Assembly: GCA_947846985.1 (NCBI GenBank)
Contig: CANTUZ010000003.1
Location: forward strand, 93,400,674-93,464,673
Length of the DNA: 64,000 bases
Origin: Fratercula arctica
Lineage: Eukaryota; Chordata; Aves; Charadriiformes; Alcidae
Reading direction: 5' to 3'
In this document: piece after piece, positions 51,159 to 63,660 of the stretch
Layout of the letters: the number at the start of each line of letters is the position of its first letter
Numbering within the stretch: the first letter of the stretch is position 1
Notes under the pieces: generated by a model
Told to the model about the DNA's origin: nothing
What the model saw: only the letters and a program-made list of their open reading frames with translations
The model's database searches: none
Position numbers and translations under genes: made by a program

Positions 51159-52689
51159 CTAAAGACAGAATAAAGGTTTATGAAAGCTTGTGTGTAGACA
51201 TTTCTCAAAAGTCACATACTGTCTCATGCAATATGTTCCTAAACATACCTGGAAGTTGCTGGTAAGAGGCAGGCAAGTGATCATGGCAGTTAACATCAAC
51301 TTAACTTTGCTACACTCAGCTTTTAATAAATCCTTAAATTTGTTTCTGCAGATTTTCAAACATGATTTTATTGTATGAACCGACATTCAATGTAGTGACA
51401 CATACTATAAATCAGCTGTATGACACCGGACAAAAACAATTATTCAAATGCAGACATTTTATTCCTATATTTTGAACCAGTGCAAACCACACCAGAAAAT
51501 GATTGCGACAGTATTAGACATTGTTGTTCTACAGCAGAGCCTGCTGCTCCTCCAGAGGACTTCTATTTCTGCACTCGTCTTTCAGGCTGACGAAGCCTTC
51601 AACAGACATAACAAGTCATCTTTGGGAATGGTGGCAATGAGAAATAATAATAATTTAGCCAACAAACTACTTAACTTTTAGGCTGAATCCAGCAGAACAA
51701 GTGCTTGTGAACTGCTTCCTTTCTGAAACCTCTAAGTTATGAAGACGATAGATTGTATCTTGCCCTCAGTATTTAAAAAGAAGTCCCCATTGATTTTGGT
51801 AGGGTAATCTAGGTAAAAATCAATGACATAAAGGCCCAGAGCGTGGGAGACGAGAATGCTTCATTTTTCATCCTATCACTGCTGTCATTTTCCCTCTCTG
51901 GTCCTGCGCAAACCTCCCAGCCTTCTACCTCAGACTCCATTTCTCCTTTCTGTGATGAATTGTGGAGGGTCCTTTGAACTTAGAGGGGGACTGCTGCATC
52001 TTCAGCACAGTTCCCTCTGGTCCTCCCAGGCACACACAGCTGTCCGCAGCTTGGTACTAAATAAATATTCAGTTTCTATTGGGGCTCTAATTTAGGAAGT
52101 GTGTGCTGGCAACCATGGGTTAACATTAAAACTACTTCAACTACAGCCACATGAAGTTTCTGATGAGGCAGAAGGTGCTTGAAGCACTAGCAATAAAAAC
52201 AGCAAAAAATACCTGTCCGCTGGAAGGTTACCTTGCAAATGCAAAATTCAAAATTCTCCCCAATTTGTAAAGTCATGAAGATAACAAAACTTACCTTCCT
52301 GCCTCAAAAAATGCAAAATGTTATATAAGATGTAAATGCTACTTTGCAAACACATTGTTTTGATAAATCATTAAAGTAAACATATTTAAATTTCTATTTA
52401 CAGTAACGAAATAATAAAAGGTAAATATATTTTTAAGGGGTCAATCAGCAGAGAGAGGTGTTTTTCCCTTCCAGTAAATTATTAATACATTTCTCCAAAC
52501 TAGTGTTTCTTTTTGTAAATATTCATTAATGGCACCACTTAAAATATAAATTTAATTATTCATTTGAGAACAGCAATGCAGTTGACATTCTAAAGAGAAT
52601 ATTTGAAAATCTAATGAATAAAATATATTTTGAGAATTAAACATTCAACATTTTTAATACATCCCAGAAATACATATAAAAGATAATTA

Positions 52690-52755
52690 AATTATATATA
52701 TATACACATACGTATATATAAGTACATATATGTATGTATATACATATATGTGTGT
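52690..52755. repeat. TA/TG-rich microsatellite
   Basis: Alternating purine-pyrimidine tract with several self-complementary blocks (for example ACATATATGT) in the intron upstream of the linker exon. Confidence 0.8.
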
Positions 52756-53309
52756 TATAAAATTTTATGAATATATTTTTACAAAATACACCTCTTCTAC
52801 AGCTCCTCTGTTTTAAGATAGCCTTTTATTCTCTGGGAAATTCCTTACTATAACTAAGGTTTTACAATCAATCCTCTAACGCAAATTAAGATTAGAAGGA
52901 TACTTTTACAATTTTTACAAGGTGCAGTCCAGATGACCATTTAAACTGTAATTAACATGGTGAAGGACAAGAGACTTCCCACAGCTTTCCCTTGAAGAGG
53001 CTGTGAAAACAAGGCATGTTTGCTCCGAGTTTGCTGCCTGCGCCTTGCCTGCTTGTCAGGCAATTTAGAGGATATGGCACCATTCTTGCGGAAGACTTAA
53101 TTCTAATTTTTAAGTTACAGAGTGCAATAATGGGAGACCTTTGCTAGAGGAAGGCTTTCCAGAGGCATACAGGGAGGTGGTGAATGCTCCGGTCCCAGTC
53201 CTGCAGCATCCCGTGCTGGCCACAGGCACATGCAGTGTCCCGCCGGACAGAGACCTCCGGTGAAGAGGCAAAGGAAACTCTGGGAGATCAGTTTTCAGGG
53301 TTATGGTTT

Positions 53310-53405
53310 ACACCCAGTGTAGCTCCATTCACAACGATGGAGTTACTCATGAGTATCACCAAGCAAAACAAAATACAAGTCACTGATGCAGGATCTAATC
53401 ATGCC
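53310..53405 (+). mobile_element. ancient amniote repeat trace
   Basis: TTTACACCCAGTGTAGCTCC, then ATTCACAACGATGGAGTTAC and a GATGCAGGATCTAAT stretch, resemble the amniote repeat with 'ttacaccagtgtaactccattgacttcaatggagttac'. Recognised from memory. The name and limits are uncertain. Confidence 0.45.
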
Positions 53406-53669
53406 CCGACTTTTTCATTTCTCCACTTAGCAACAACACATTTTTAATTTATACTTCACTCAGTTCAATTCACTTCAGCTATTGCTGATGGTCTTTGAGA
53501 TGCACTTTTCAACTAATCTTCTTTTGATATATTAAGCATTTATATAGTAAATATATAATTATATATTCAGAATAAATGTTTCATAACAAAGCTAAAAAAT
53601 ATTTATGTTTTGTCAAAAAATGGAACCAGACTTATGCAGTGCTCTCATTTTCATATTCAGCTGAAGTTT

Positions 53670-53697
53670 TTAACAAAATGCTGCAACATTTTGTTAA
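53670..53697. repeat. 11-bp inverted repeat, 6-nt loop
   Basis: TTAACAAAATG (53670-53680) and CATTTTGTTAA (53687-53697) are perfect complements around CTGCAA. It is small and AT-rich and may be chance. Confidence 0.75.
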
Positions 53698-56600
53698 CAT
53701 AACAGGAAATGCAGTGTACTGGCATGAGTGAGGACTTTAAGGCCTCATTAAAATTCAGGCCTCGTAAGAAAAGAAAAATAAGGGTCAAGTACATTTTCCT
53801 AATGGGATCAGGAGTGTCCGGTTTCTGTGTATAAGTACAAACAGGGCTCTCAGAATTGTTTAATCTAAGAACCTCAACAGTAATGTATTTTTTATGAAGC
53901 ATTTTATAATAAAATACCTTACTTAAATGACTGCTGTAGTTTACAATAAATACTAAATAGAATAAAACTTTCCTCCATTTTCAGATCCTAGCTAAATAAC
54001 GAATGCAGAAGGTGAACCAGTTATGCATTTTTTTTCCCTCAATACTTCATAAAGAAGAAGTATTTAAATGTCTTCTGGGCAGGGAAAGCATTTTAACCCA
54101 AGTCAGCCTAAAGTATGACCAAATGGCACCGTAGTTTCAAGGACCTCATTTGTGCGGGAAAAGTGATAGGAAGCATTTTACTCCAGACAGTGCCTGGCGT
54201 AGAGGTGTCCTGCATGATTCAAGACCTGATGTCTGGGATACAATATTGGACGTTTGAATTGAGATTCTGAGTAAAGGAATTTTTCTCATTCTCACTCTTC
54301 TTACCTAGCTCTTGCTGCTGAAAATAAGTTTTCTAACTCAGAAGAAGGTATTTTTGCAGACATCAGTTTCTGTACAGGATTTTTTGGTGATTCCTGTCCT
54401 CATTTTGCCTTGGGTGGAACAGGACAGTCCTTCTCATCTTTTACCTCAAACATTGACATTAATCAAATTGATTCATTAAATAAAGAGGGACAACGAATCT
54501 TTTCAGCAGCAGACAAATACATGGCCTGATCCAGAAATTGCCAACGTGACTCTAAGTTTGGAAACATGAAAGGGTTTTAATACTTTTTATTACATTGTTA
54601 ATGCTATACTCTACCTGCATGAGAATAAAACTCATAAAAAAATACCTCAAAATGTAAATAACAAATAGCATTATGGGGAACCTTAAATGCATCATTTTAA
54701 CCAGACTGTAACTTATAATCAATCACAACATATTCCAAACATTTGTGGTAGAAAATCTGAGGTTTAGTTATCTGATAAAAGAATTTATCCTGCCATCAGT
54801 GGTCCTTTGGTAGCTATGGAAGTACAACAGCTTCCTGCAATAGGATGCATATTCTTTCTCTCCTCATCTGCACACAATGGATCAATACTTGAAAGTATTT
54901 TAGCAATGCATATATCTTAACATGGATGTGATTTATCATTTCGTTTTACATATAACTCTGAAGCACTTCCTTCTAGGAGTGAAATAAAAAAATAACGTTT
55001 TCTGAAATTCCAAAGTTTACAGTTGAGTATTATTTACAACAACCCTTATCTGTAGTCCCATTGGCTTTACCTTTAATTTTATGTTTTGTTATGGGAATTT
55101 TTATTCCTATTGAGTAACCTTTTTAGTTTTTAAAGGAGAAGCTAAAATCTTGCGGCCAATGTAGGTGTACGATTTTAGGAGAGAAGAGAGGTGCCATGTG
55201 CTCTCTGTAGGAACAAAGAAGAAAAAACATCTGTTAACAGTACAAAAATGCAAAGTAGGAAGGCTGAGCAATACAAAAGAAAAATACCAGCTTTGCAAGT
55301 TTCTACTCACCAATTGCTAGTCTTTACTTTTTGACAAGTGAATAATCATTAAAGTTAAGGTCATGTCAAACAGATTTTATGCATAGGCTGTCTAATAATA
55401 TTTGTAAGCCTGTTACATATATATCCTAGTCATCAGAAGACATTATAAACCATGTTGGTTTGTCTCTTATGGTTATTTTTATGTCACAGTGTAAATGTAT
55501 TGATACGGTTATAGGTGTACCATCTACTATGAATTGTGCTATTAATGGTACAGAACACACTGGCATAATAAAAAAGTCTTTTCCAGCATAGTGCTTGTGA
55601 GGACTGCATGAATGAACTGCTGAACGAAAAGAGGTGATTCTGAGACCTTTAGGGTTACCCCTTTAGGGCATGTAAAATGTAAAGCAACCTCTGGGTGCTG
55701 CTGAGCGTCCTCAGCTTGTACTGAATGGCCTGGAAGGTGGGATGGTGAGCAGCTCCCTGAAGGCTGATCAGAACCTTAAAAGCAAGAAGAGGCAATCGAT
55801 TCCCCAAAGTGACTTGTCATTTTTTTCTCTCACCCACAGCACTCCGGCAGTGTACTTCATACTATCCTACCCACTCCTGAACTGTAAATAGTCAAATGAG
55901 TGTTTTCAATTACTCTTGACTGCGGAATGAATATTAAAGGCCTTGCAGCCAGAATGTGCATTAATGTGAACCGTCTCACGTGCAGTAGCATGGCATCCTC
56001 TCTGTGCCAGCACACAAATGTTTTTCCCAGAAATTATGCAAAATGCTGATGTAAGTCCCAGGTGAAGGGGAAGAAGGGGATGTAGAGGGGGAAAGGAAGA
56101 AAGAAGCCTATAGAAATATATAAAGAACCAGTTTGTTTCAATTAATTTTTGGACTGAGCTATTGAATGATTTCAATAGATCTGATTAATTGCAGACTTCC
56201 CGGAGCTTGAAAAAGTTTCCTGCACTTTTAATGTCATCATAGCCCGTTCTAAAGTTTCTCTCACAAAGATACTAGTGCAATATGCAGCAGCAGCAGTACT
56301 CGGGGTTTCTCATCACACTGGCAGCTGGTCAGTACAATTTCTTCTGGTCACTAGATGGCAGAATGTGTGTTGGTTTAGAAGCACAATTTTGCGTTGCATT
56401 GAGAAACCTGGACTTTCTGTTTCTTTTGCACTATAGAATTATCTCCCATATAAAAACAAGAAAAAACTTCATTACATTCAAAGGACTGAGGAGGTTTTCT
56501 GTGCTTTTTTTTAGTTCTTCTTTTATAGGTCTCGAGTTAAAAAAAAAAAACCAAAAAAACCCAACAAAACAAAACACCCAAACCAAACAAAACATGAGCT

Positions 56601-57724
56601 GCAGGTCGTTTTCCCTTACAGTAAGCCCCATGACAAAAGACAAGAAAATCCCAGAAGCGCTCCCTTTCTTGTCTCCAGCCCTGCTTCACTGTAGCAGGGC
56701 ACCCAGGCCCCACAAGGAAGCACTTGTTCTCAACTGCTGCATTGACAGGACACAGAGCTTCAGGGCATCAGTGAATATCGTCACTCTACAGTACAGAGTT
56801 AAGCTATGGATTTCTATGGGAACCCCTTAAAATGTTATTTCCTCACCAGGTGGGCAGGTTGCCAAAATGGTAACATAGCTATTAGCTGGATTAGATTTCC
56901 ATGGGAACCTCCTCTTAGCAAATGTGGAAAATGTTCTTAAAACAGTCTTTGCCTACTTCCTATGTAGATCCTGGTCCCATAAAAAGTCCTCTTTTGGCTG
57001 TCTGAGACAGTATAGAAGAGCTTTGACCAGTTTCAAACTGAATGGAATAATTTCTTTTACCAGAGTGAATTAAGATCTGAACTGAGCTGTATTCATGAAC
57101 ACAGTGAGAAAGATATCCTATTACTCATCAAAACATGGAGAGGATTTTTATAGTAGTGAAAATATGAAAGGCAATAGGATTTGTACTAGCAAAGTAATTC
57201 TTTGATTATAATACACTCTTGCATTTTATCAAGTAAAAGATAGGTTAACATTTGTAGGAAATTAGATACAAAATTTCCTTTTTCTCACCCACAGAGATAT
57301 ACTAATATATACACGTATACATTCTTTCATCTTTCAGAAAATTAGGGAAAATAATTATGTATTCTAAACAGTCAACATATTCTACATAGGTAATTAGTTT
57401 ATGTTTGTCTCTAGGGAGACCCATTTGCTCCTAGGAAATAATGTTGGATTAATACTATTGCTGCTATTTTTCATGACATAAGAAATGAAATACTACTGCA
57501 TTAAAATATAAATTATAGCACAAATCCTGATGAGCTGGACTTTCTTGTGGCAATGCAATCTGTCGTCTCTCTGTGCATCTCTGCAGTGGTTCACTTGGCC
57601 AGCCATTATCTTCACTGGGATATGAACCTGTTTATTCATGGCTACAGATTTGGTCAGTGAAGAATATCATAAAGATGTAATATTTATTCACTTTGCATGT
57701 GCACAGAATGTTGAAACTGTGGAA

Positions 57725-57830
57725 GCTCTATTACTTGCCTTCCTGGGCTCAATTGCTCATCATTTTACACCTAGGCAGGAGAAACTGAGCATGTGAGTGT
57801 AGTGAAGTGACTCATACCTGTTCAAAATGA
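57725..57830 (+). mobile_element. ancient MIR-like repeat trace
   Basis: TCATTTTACACC, then GAGAAACTGAGCATG and GAAGTGACTCATACC follow the MIR layout ('cattttacag...gaaactgagg...aagtgacttgccc'). Weak and diverged. Confidence 0.4.
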
Positions 57831-59214
57831 ATGTAAAATGTCACCATGGCAGGTACTCTGTTTTCACATGTGCTTTGCAGAATTATAACTAAGCAAAGAG
57901 GAAAAGGAGGGGTGAATGAAAGCCTAAACTGCAGCTTTACCTATTTATATCTCTACTAAATCTGGCATATTTTATAATAATCATGGTCAGTATGCAGAAG
58001 ATGCTCTGTAGTTCACATTTTTCCCATTCAAATATTTCCCTAGTAATCTATTGCAAAGTGTTTGTATTCAAATAAAAATAATAAAACTGATAAACGAAAT
58101 TTACATTATTGAGTTTAACATTAAAATCACTAAATTCAGCAATATATTATTCTCTCATCTTCCCTATTGTTCTCTCTAGAGATTCATGGTTGCAATAACA
58201 CATTAAAGAATGAAAACACAGGGGATTACTTTTATTTATTTTGCTTTTTAAATGAAAGATTTTAAATGCATTCTCTTGTAGTATTCTCATCATTTTAGTG
58301 TTTCTACTATAATAACTTATTCACGTGTAGCCTTTAAAAATTTAAATCATGGTATCATAATAATACTTCAGTATCTTCATTGCTTTTTTACATTTCATAC
58401 TATTGTACTTCTGCATTAAGCATTTTGCTTTTATCATATATTTAATTAATTGATTTATTGATATATTTAGCTAGTGCAGTAGTTATTTCAGAATAGTAGC
58501 ATTTTTATATAAACCATATCTTTTTACTGAGCACTGCAGCAAGCTACCTAGATATTACACAGGCTAGTATGTGCCTCTCTATTGCTCTATATATTTACAA
58601 CTCAAGAGAAGTTGACTGAGGATAAACTGTAATTTTCCATGCTATTCTTGAATTCAATAACTTCATTGTCTTTCTTTTCCATTCTAGAAACACTAGAAAG
58701 GTAATTGTAGAAAGCAGGATTTACAAGGACATCTAGACTATTTCCTTGCCCTGCAACTATCTATGGCAGACATTTCTGCAGATGGTTGCCTAATCTTTTC
58801 TAAATGATAGCAGCATTCATTAAAATTTGAGATGAATTATCTATGAATTTATGACAGGAAAGTTTAAGGTCTGTGAAAGATTCTGAAGCTGTATGAAGAG
58901 AAGGAAGAAGAATCGACATTTTAAGTAATAGGTACTGCAAACTCTACTCACTAAGCACAGTTAAACTGAGTGTGGGGTTTTTTTCCAAATGGTAAAGCTT
59001 CCAGGTGAAGCTAAATGATATTGCCTGTGTTTTTTAGAGCATTTTCTTGTCCTTGTTTAAGTCTCCTAAACTGTTTTTACAAAAGAAAAATAAAAAATGG
59101 AGGAGGTGTCATGTCACTGCATGTGAATTTTGCACACTACATTTTTATCATTTGTGGTACCACAAAGCTGGCTATTCATATGCGAACTTCATGGGTAGCT
59201 GCTGAATTTTATGT

Positions 59215-59532
59215 AGAGAGGAGGGGAGAGGGAGAGGGAGAGGGAGAGGGAGAGGGAGAGGGAGAGGGAGAGGGAGAGGGAGAGGAGAGGAGAGAGGAGA
59301 GGAGAGGAGAGGAGAGGAGAGGAGAGGAGAGGAGAGGAGAGGAGAGGAGAGGAGAGGAGAGGAGAGGAGAGGAGAGGAGAGGAGAGGAGAGGAGAGGAGA
59401 GGAGAGGAGAGGAGAGGAGAGGAGAGGAGAGGAGAGGAGAGGAGAGGGGAGGGGAGGGGAGGAGAGGGGAGGGGAGGAGAGGGGAGGAGAGGGGAGGAGA
59501 GGGGAGGGGAGGGGAGGGGAGAGGAGAGGGAG
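59215..59532 (+). repeat. long purine microsatellite (GGGAGA)n, (GGAGA)n, (GGGGA)n
   Basis: About 318 bp consist only of G and A. Hexamer GGGAGA units lie at about 59224-59282, pentamer GGAGA units at about 59283-59441, and mixed GGGGA/GGAGA units to 59532. All six frames stay open here because the repeat has no stop codons, so the long frames through it are not genes. In ADGRB3 pre-mRNA (minus strand) it is a pure pyrimidine tract. Confidence 0.97.
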
Positions 59533-60156
59533 GACAAGACCCTTGGCTGCTGTAAGCTGATCTCGTTCCACCCACCCAGGCCAAATTCTGTCAGCTGAGG
59601 ATGTGGTCTAGATCTTTTCCAAAAGCATAGATCTACTTTAAGCTAAAGGGTTTATATAACCTGTTCACAAGGATATGTAGCATTTGCTAACCATCACTGG
59701 CAGGTTAACAATCACACACATGCAATTTCAAACACACTAGTCCACCCAGTTCAGCTGGGAGTTATGTGTATAGCACAGCCCCTTGCCATGTAGAGTGCTG
59801 CAATGGCTTCCAAAATGGACTTGGAACCTCCTAAAATGTCTGATTTCTTATGGTGACACGTATGGCCTTAACAAATATGACTCATAAATCTTCTCTAGTC
59901 AACAGAATTACCTTAATGGGAAGACATGACACAAATGAAAGGAAAATCAGCGATTCAAAATTTAAATCTCAGAACAGATTTTCACAATAACTAAATCCTT
60001 TCTTCAGAAATACATGCATGGGATTTTAAGTAGGAAAGCACATAAGAGATTTACCCTAAAACTATCAAAGAAAATCACTTGGACCTAGATCTTTCGGGAT
60101 TACTTGAAAACCCACTAGATGTTTTCACTGGATTTGTAAAAGCACACTTTTGTAGA

Positions 60157-60225
60157 TGTCACGGTTTAGGCTGGATGGCCACTAAACATATCTCAAACCA
60201 GGACATTAGGACTCTGGGATTCTCA
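60157..60225 (+). mobile_element. possible LTR end fragment (endogenous retrovirus-like)
   Basis: TGTCACGGTTTAGGCTGGAT, then GGCCACTAAAC and CTCAAACCAGGACA resemble the 5' edge of avian endogenous retroviral LTRs, which commonly begin TGTCA. No partner end, primer binding site or internal genes were found. Tentative. Confidence 0.3.
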
Positions 60226-63200
60226 TTTCAGGGTCAGACTCAGCAATTCATTTAATGGTTTTAAGGACACAGATATCACACTGAGGCTAAAAAGCAGTAT
60301 TCCCCTTCACTCTTGCTGCATAATCCACACTTAGAAAAAATATCTGAGCTCATCTGCTAACACATCCTTCCTACCTCTATGGCCCATAGTGTCAGACAAG
60401 ACCGCATGGTTGGCTTATTTGACAGGTGTTGTCCATGCAATGCCTCTATAAAAGCAAATGAACTGTTCAACTGTAGATCTGAGCTAAGCAATGCATAGTT
60501 TGTCAACCACCTCTTACGGAAGTTCACCCTGAAGCCTGCATTAAGGAACAGCAGAGGCACAAGATTTCTCTCCTCCTTGATACCAGATCAAATAGCTAAT
60601 GCCAACATAGAAAAAATTATAGCAGAAAAAATGACCTAAAAGCAGACATATTTGACAGGCATAATCTATCTGATCATAATGTACTACTCTTAACACAGGC
60701 ACAAAAGCACTTTACTGGGTCGAGAAAATGAATCCAGAAAAGAATTAGTCACACTATGATAATGACATGCTGCAGGTCTACAAAATACTCTGTGAGCCAT
60801 TAGTATACTTGTTTTTTTCCAATATACATTTTTTTAAAACTTTTTAAAATGCTATTCTGTAGATGAGACTTCTACTCAATCATGACAAAGTGCCTCCTGG
60901 TCCAGTTCTCCAATTAGATTAGAAAGCAATATAAAACACAATCTAGTCAAAGTGGCATTGATACTCATATTAGGGAGAACAATGGGGATGACACTACTGA
61001 AGTGGTATCATCCTCAGAGGTGGAAGGGCACGCCTGTCTTTCATCAATAAGCATCAAAGTAACTGATTTTGGTACTCTCATTGTTCCTACATCCCTAAAT
61101 GATGTCAGACACTTGCATCATTTCTTTCAAAATTCTCATGCATCTCCCGCAAATATACTGCAACCATCTATACCTTTTGACCTCCAGAATGATTAACGTC
61201 AGTGTACTCTATGGAGAATTGTGGCTGCTTCCCCTACAGATGTCAATAATAAGGATCATTAAAAAACATCTATTCCCTGATGGCTGCATAAGATATACCT
61301 CATGTAACTCATTTCAGCTTGTCAGCACAATATGTGATGTGATTACCTAAAATCTATCTTAGCTCATCACAGCCCATCATTTGAAGAAATGGTGCCAATA
61401 GTCAACGTATATTAATATCTGGAGATTGCAAGCAGGGATTTTTTTAGTGAAGAAGTTTAGTTCTGGACTTAGAACTGTAGAGACTGTGATACTCATTAAG
61501 CTGGGAACTCTGACTGTAAGTTATGTGAATGCATTCTAAGAATTACCTTTTGCTTATGGACATAGATAAACTAGTATCTCTTTCACGGAGAAGTCTGCAG
61601 TTAGTGGTGTTTTATGTAGTGCAAACAGACTTTCTCTTAACAGCTGGAGACCTTCAACTGGGATGTATATCATGGCTCTCTAAGAGAGGCTTAGGACTGG
61701 AATGACATTATGCTGCTCCTAACTATGAACCTTTTTCAAATTCTCTCCAGTGCTACTTGCACATCTGCCCACAAATATCCTATAAATCTCTCCCATTGCC
61801 TCTACTCTGCTGTCTAGAAAGGGCTGGAAAAGAATGGTCTCACTGGGGAGCTCAGTAAAGTAGCTACAAAAATATCTTTTATACAAAGATATTTTCAAAC
61901 AAAAAAAAATTGAATTTGCTTCAAATTATGTTTTTGCCTCTTGTGTGTTGGCTCTCGAAAATATTCAAACAATTTAGTTACCTGAAAGAAGTGTTTTCAA
62001 ATATAGTCTGCTGTAAACATGCATAATGGAATATTTATGGTAAGTAAATTCTGAATCAATAGATTAAATTATGCTCACTAGAGACTTAATAGTATATATG
62101 TTGATTGTCCAATCAGGAATCAGAATCAGAACTATAAAAGCAGTATGTCTAGTCACAGCTAGCCAATATGCATTATAAGGTGAAACTAAAAAACAGTGAG
62201 TATTGAGGAACAGAGGCGGCCTTTGTAGGTGGAAATAATGCATTTTTTTAGAATAGCTAAAGTATTGGGGACAAATAGGCAGATTTTGGGTATACAAGCT
62301 TTCAGCTCTGAAGTAGAAGCATCAAACTTCAAAGCTCCTAGATGTTTTATTACTGCCACTTAAAACCTCGCCTTGCGTATGTACTTACACTACCATAGCC
62401 CCAACAATACTGCTAGAATGAACAGATTAGACGTATTTCACATTCAGTTAAGTGGTTAACAGTTAACGTCAAAAACTGAATAAACAGAAGGGATTATAAA
62501 CAGAAAATTCAGGAAAAAAAAAGTTGCCCACGTTGACCACAAAAATTACACAACGTGTAATATTTGCTTCAGTCTAGCCATCAAGAGTAGCATGAAAAGC
62601 TAATGTTGAAACTCACAAGGTACCAGTTCACAGAAGACCACAGAAAAAGAATCCTAGCTTTAGACCTAATACAGAGACTTGTGGAATAATTTTTACATTT
62701 TCCAGGAGATATCTGTTTGATCTTTTCTATTTATTTAAAAAAAAAAAAAAAAAAAGTTACTTCAATTTGGTATTCATTCACATCTGAGATTTTAAATAAA
62801 GTACTTCTACAAACTAAAATCTTATGATTTTAGAAACAACTTTTGGCAAATGAGAATACCATTCTGTTTTTTGAAAATCGTTACTTTCTTGATATATAAG
62901 TAGCAAACTTCACTAAAATCTATTCCAGGAATCCTAGGTTTCAAAAGTAACGTTCCATTAGTTTTAATGAAGGTTTTGAAAGTGCTGCAGCAATGGGTCT
63001 GCAAAGCCTGACTGAACTGGAGTGCTCTGTGCCAGAACTGACTCTGGAGCCCTGAGGTAGTTATATCTACAGTCAGAGCAGTTTATTTCCCAGGATAACT
63101 GCAGAACCCATTGATGCAAGACATGGTTATACAAATGCCCACATGCTAACATATGTAAAACATCTCAAAAGTATAGTCTGGGTGCACAAGATCTACCTCT

Positions 63201-63559
63201 GGGAAAAGGGCTTGGTGCCACATGACAGCACATGTATAGAGTTTAGGCCATAGAACAGATGTTCCATTTCTTACTTCCATGTAATTTATATTTAAAAAAA
63301 AATCATTACAAGTTCCCAGAAGACATGAAGAAACAATTTTTTATGTAACAGATTCTGTCCAAAAAAAAGTCATTAATGCTAACATACAACCCCCTATATT
63401 GGTAATCACAGTTAGCACTTACATATCATTTTGATTACTTTATATGCTGCATTTAAATTATTCTTTCCCACTATCAAAAGAATAGACAAGTCTCGTTCTG
63501 CTTCATGTTGTAGTTTTCATACTGAACATCAGAGTAACATCACCTACAACTGACAATAA

Positions 63560-63660
63560 TTTCACCTCCACTGGTGTAAATCAAAAGTTATGAAATAATG
63601 GAATTTAATGTGTGTATAACTGCTGTGTAAGCAGAATTGGCTCCAGATTAACTCTTGCGG
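63560..63660 (+). mobile_element. ancient amniote repeat trace
   Basis: TCCACTGGTGTAAATCA, a weakly matching ATGGAATTTAATGTG segment, and AGCAGAATTGGCTCC follow the same old repeat family suspected at 53310-53405. Weak; from memory. Confidence 0.4.

Noticed and set aside
51850..52060. Moderately GC-rich stretch considered as an exon or promoter
   Set aside because: Its open frame lacks a recognisable domain and it is not CpG-dense; there is no supporting splice pattern.
56282..56830. Plus-strand open frame of 182 codons
   Set aside because: The middle is a lysine/asparagine/glutamine stretch from an A-rich run, there is no domain, and it is inside an intron on the opposite strand. Probably chance.
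59015..59584. Long open frames on both strands through the purine tract (Glu/Gly/Arg-rich, or Pro/Ser/Leu-rich on the minus strand)
   Set aside because: They exist only because a G/A repeat contains no stop codons in any frame. There is no domain, no splice context and no non-repeat coding signal.
60600..60740. A short stretch translating to FDRHNLSDHNVLLL, recalling the SDH motif of LINE endonucleases
   Set aside because: Only a few residues agree, a stop follows, and no neighbouring endonuclease or RT motif could be found.
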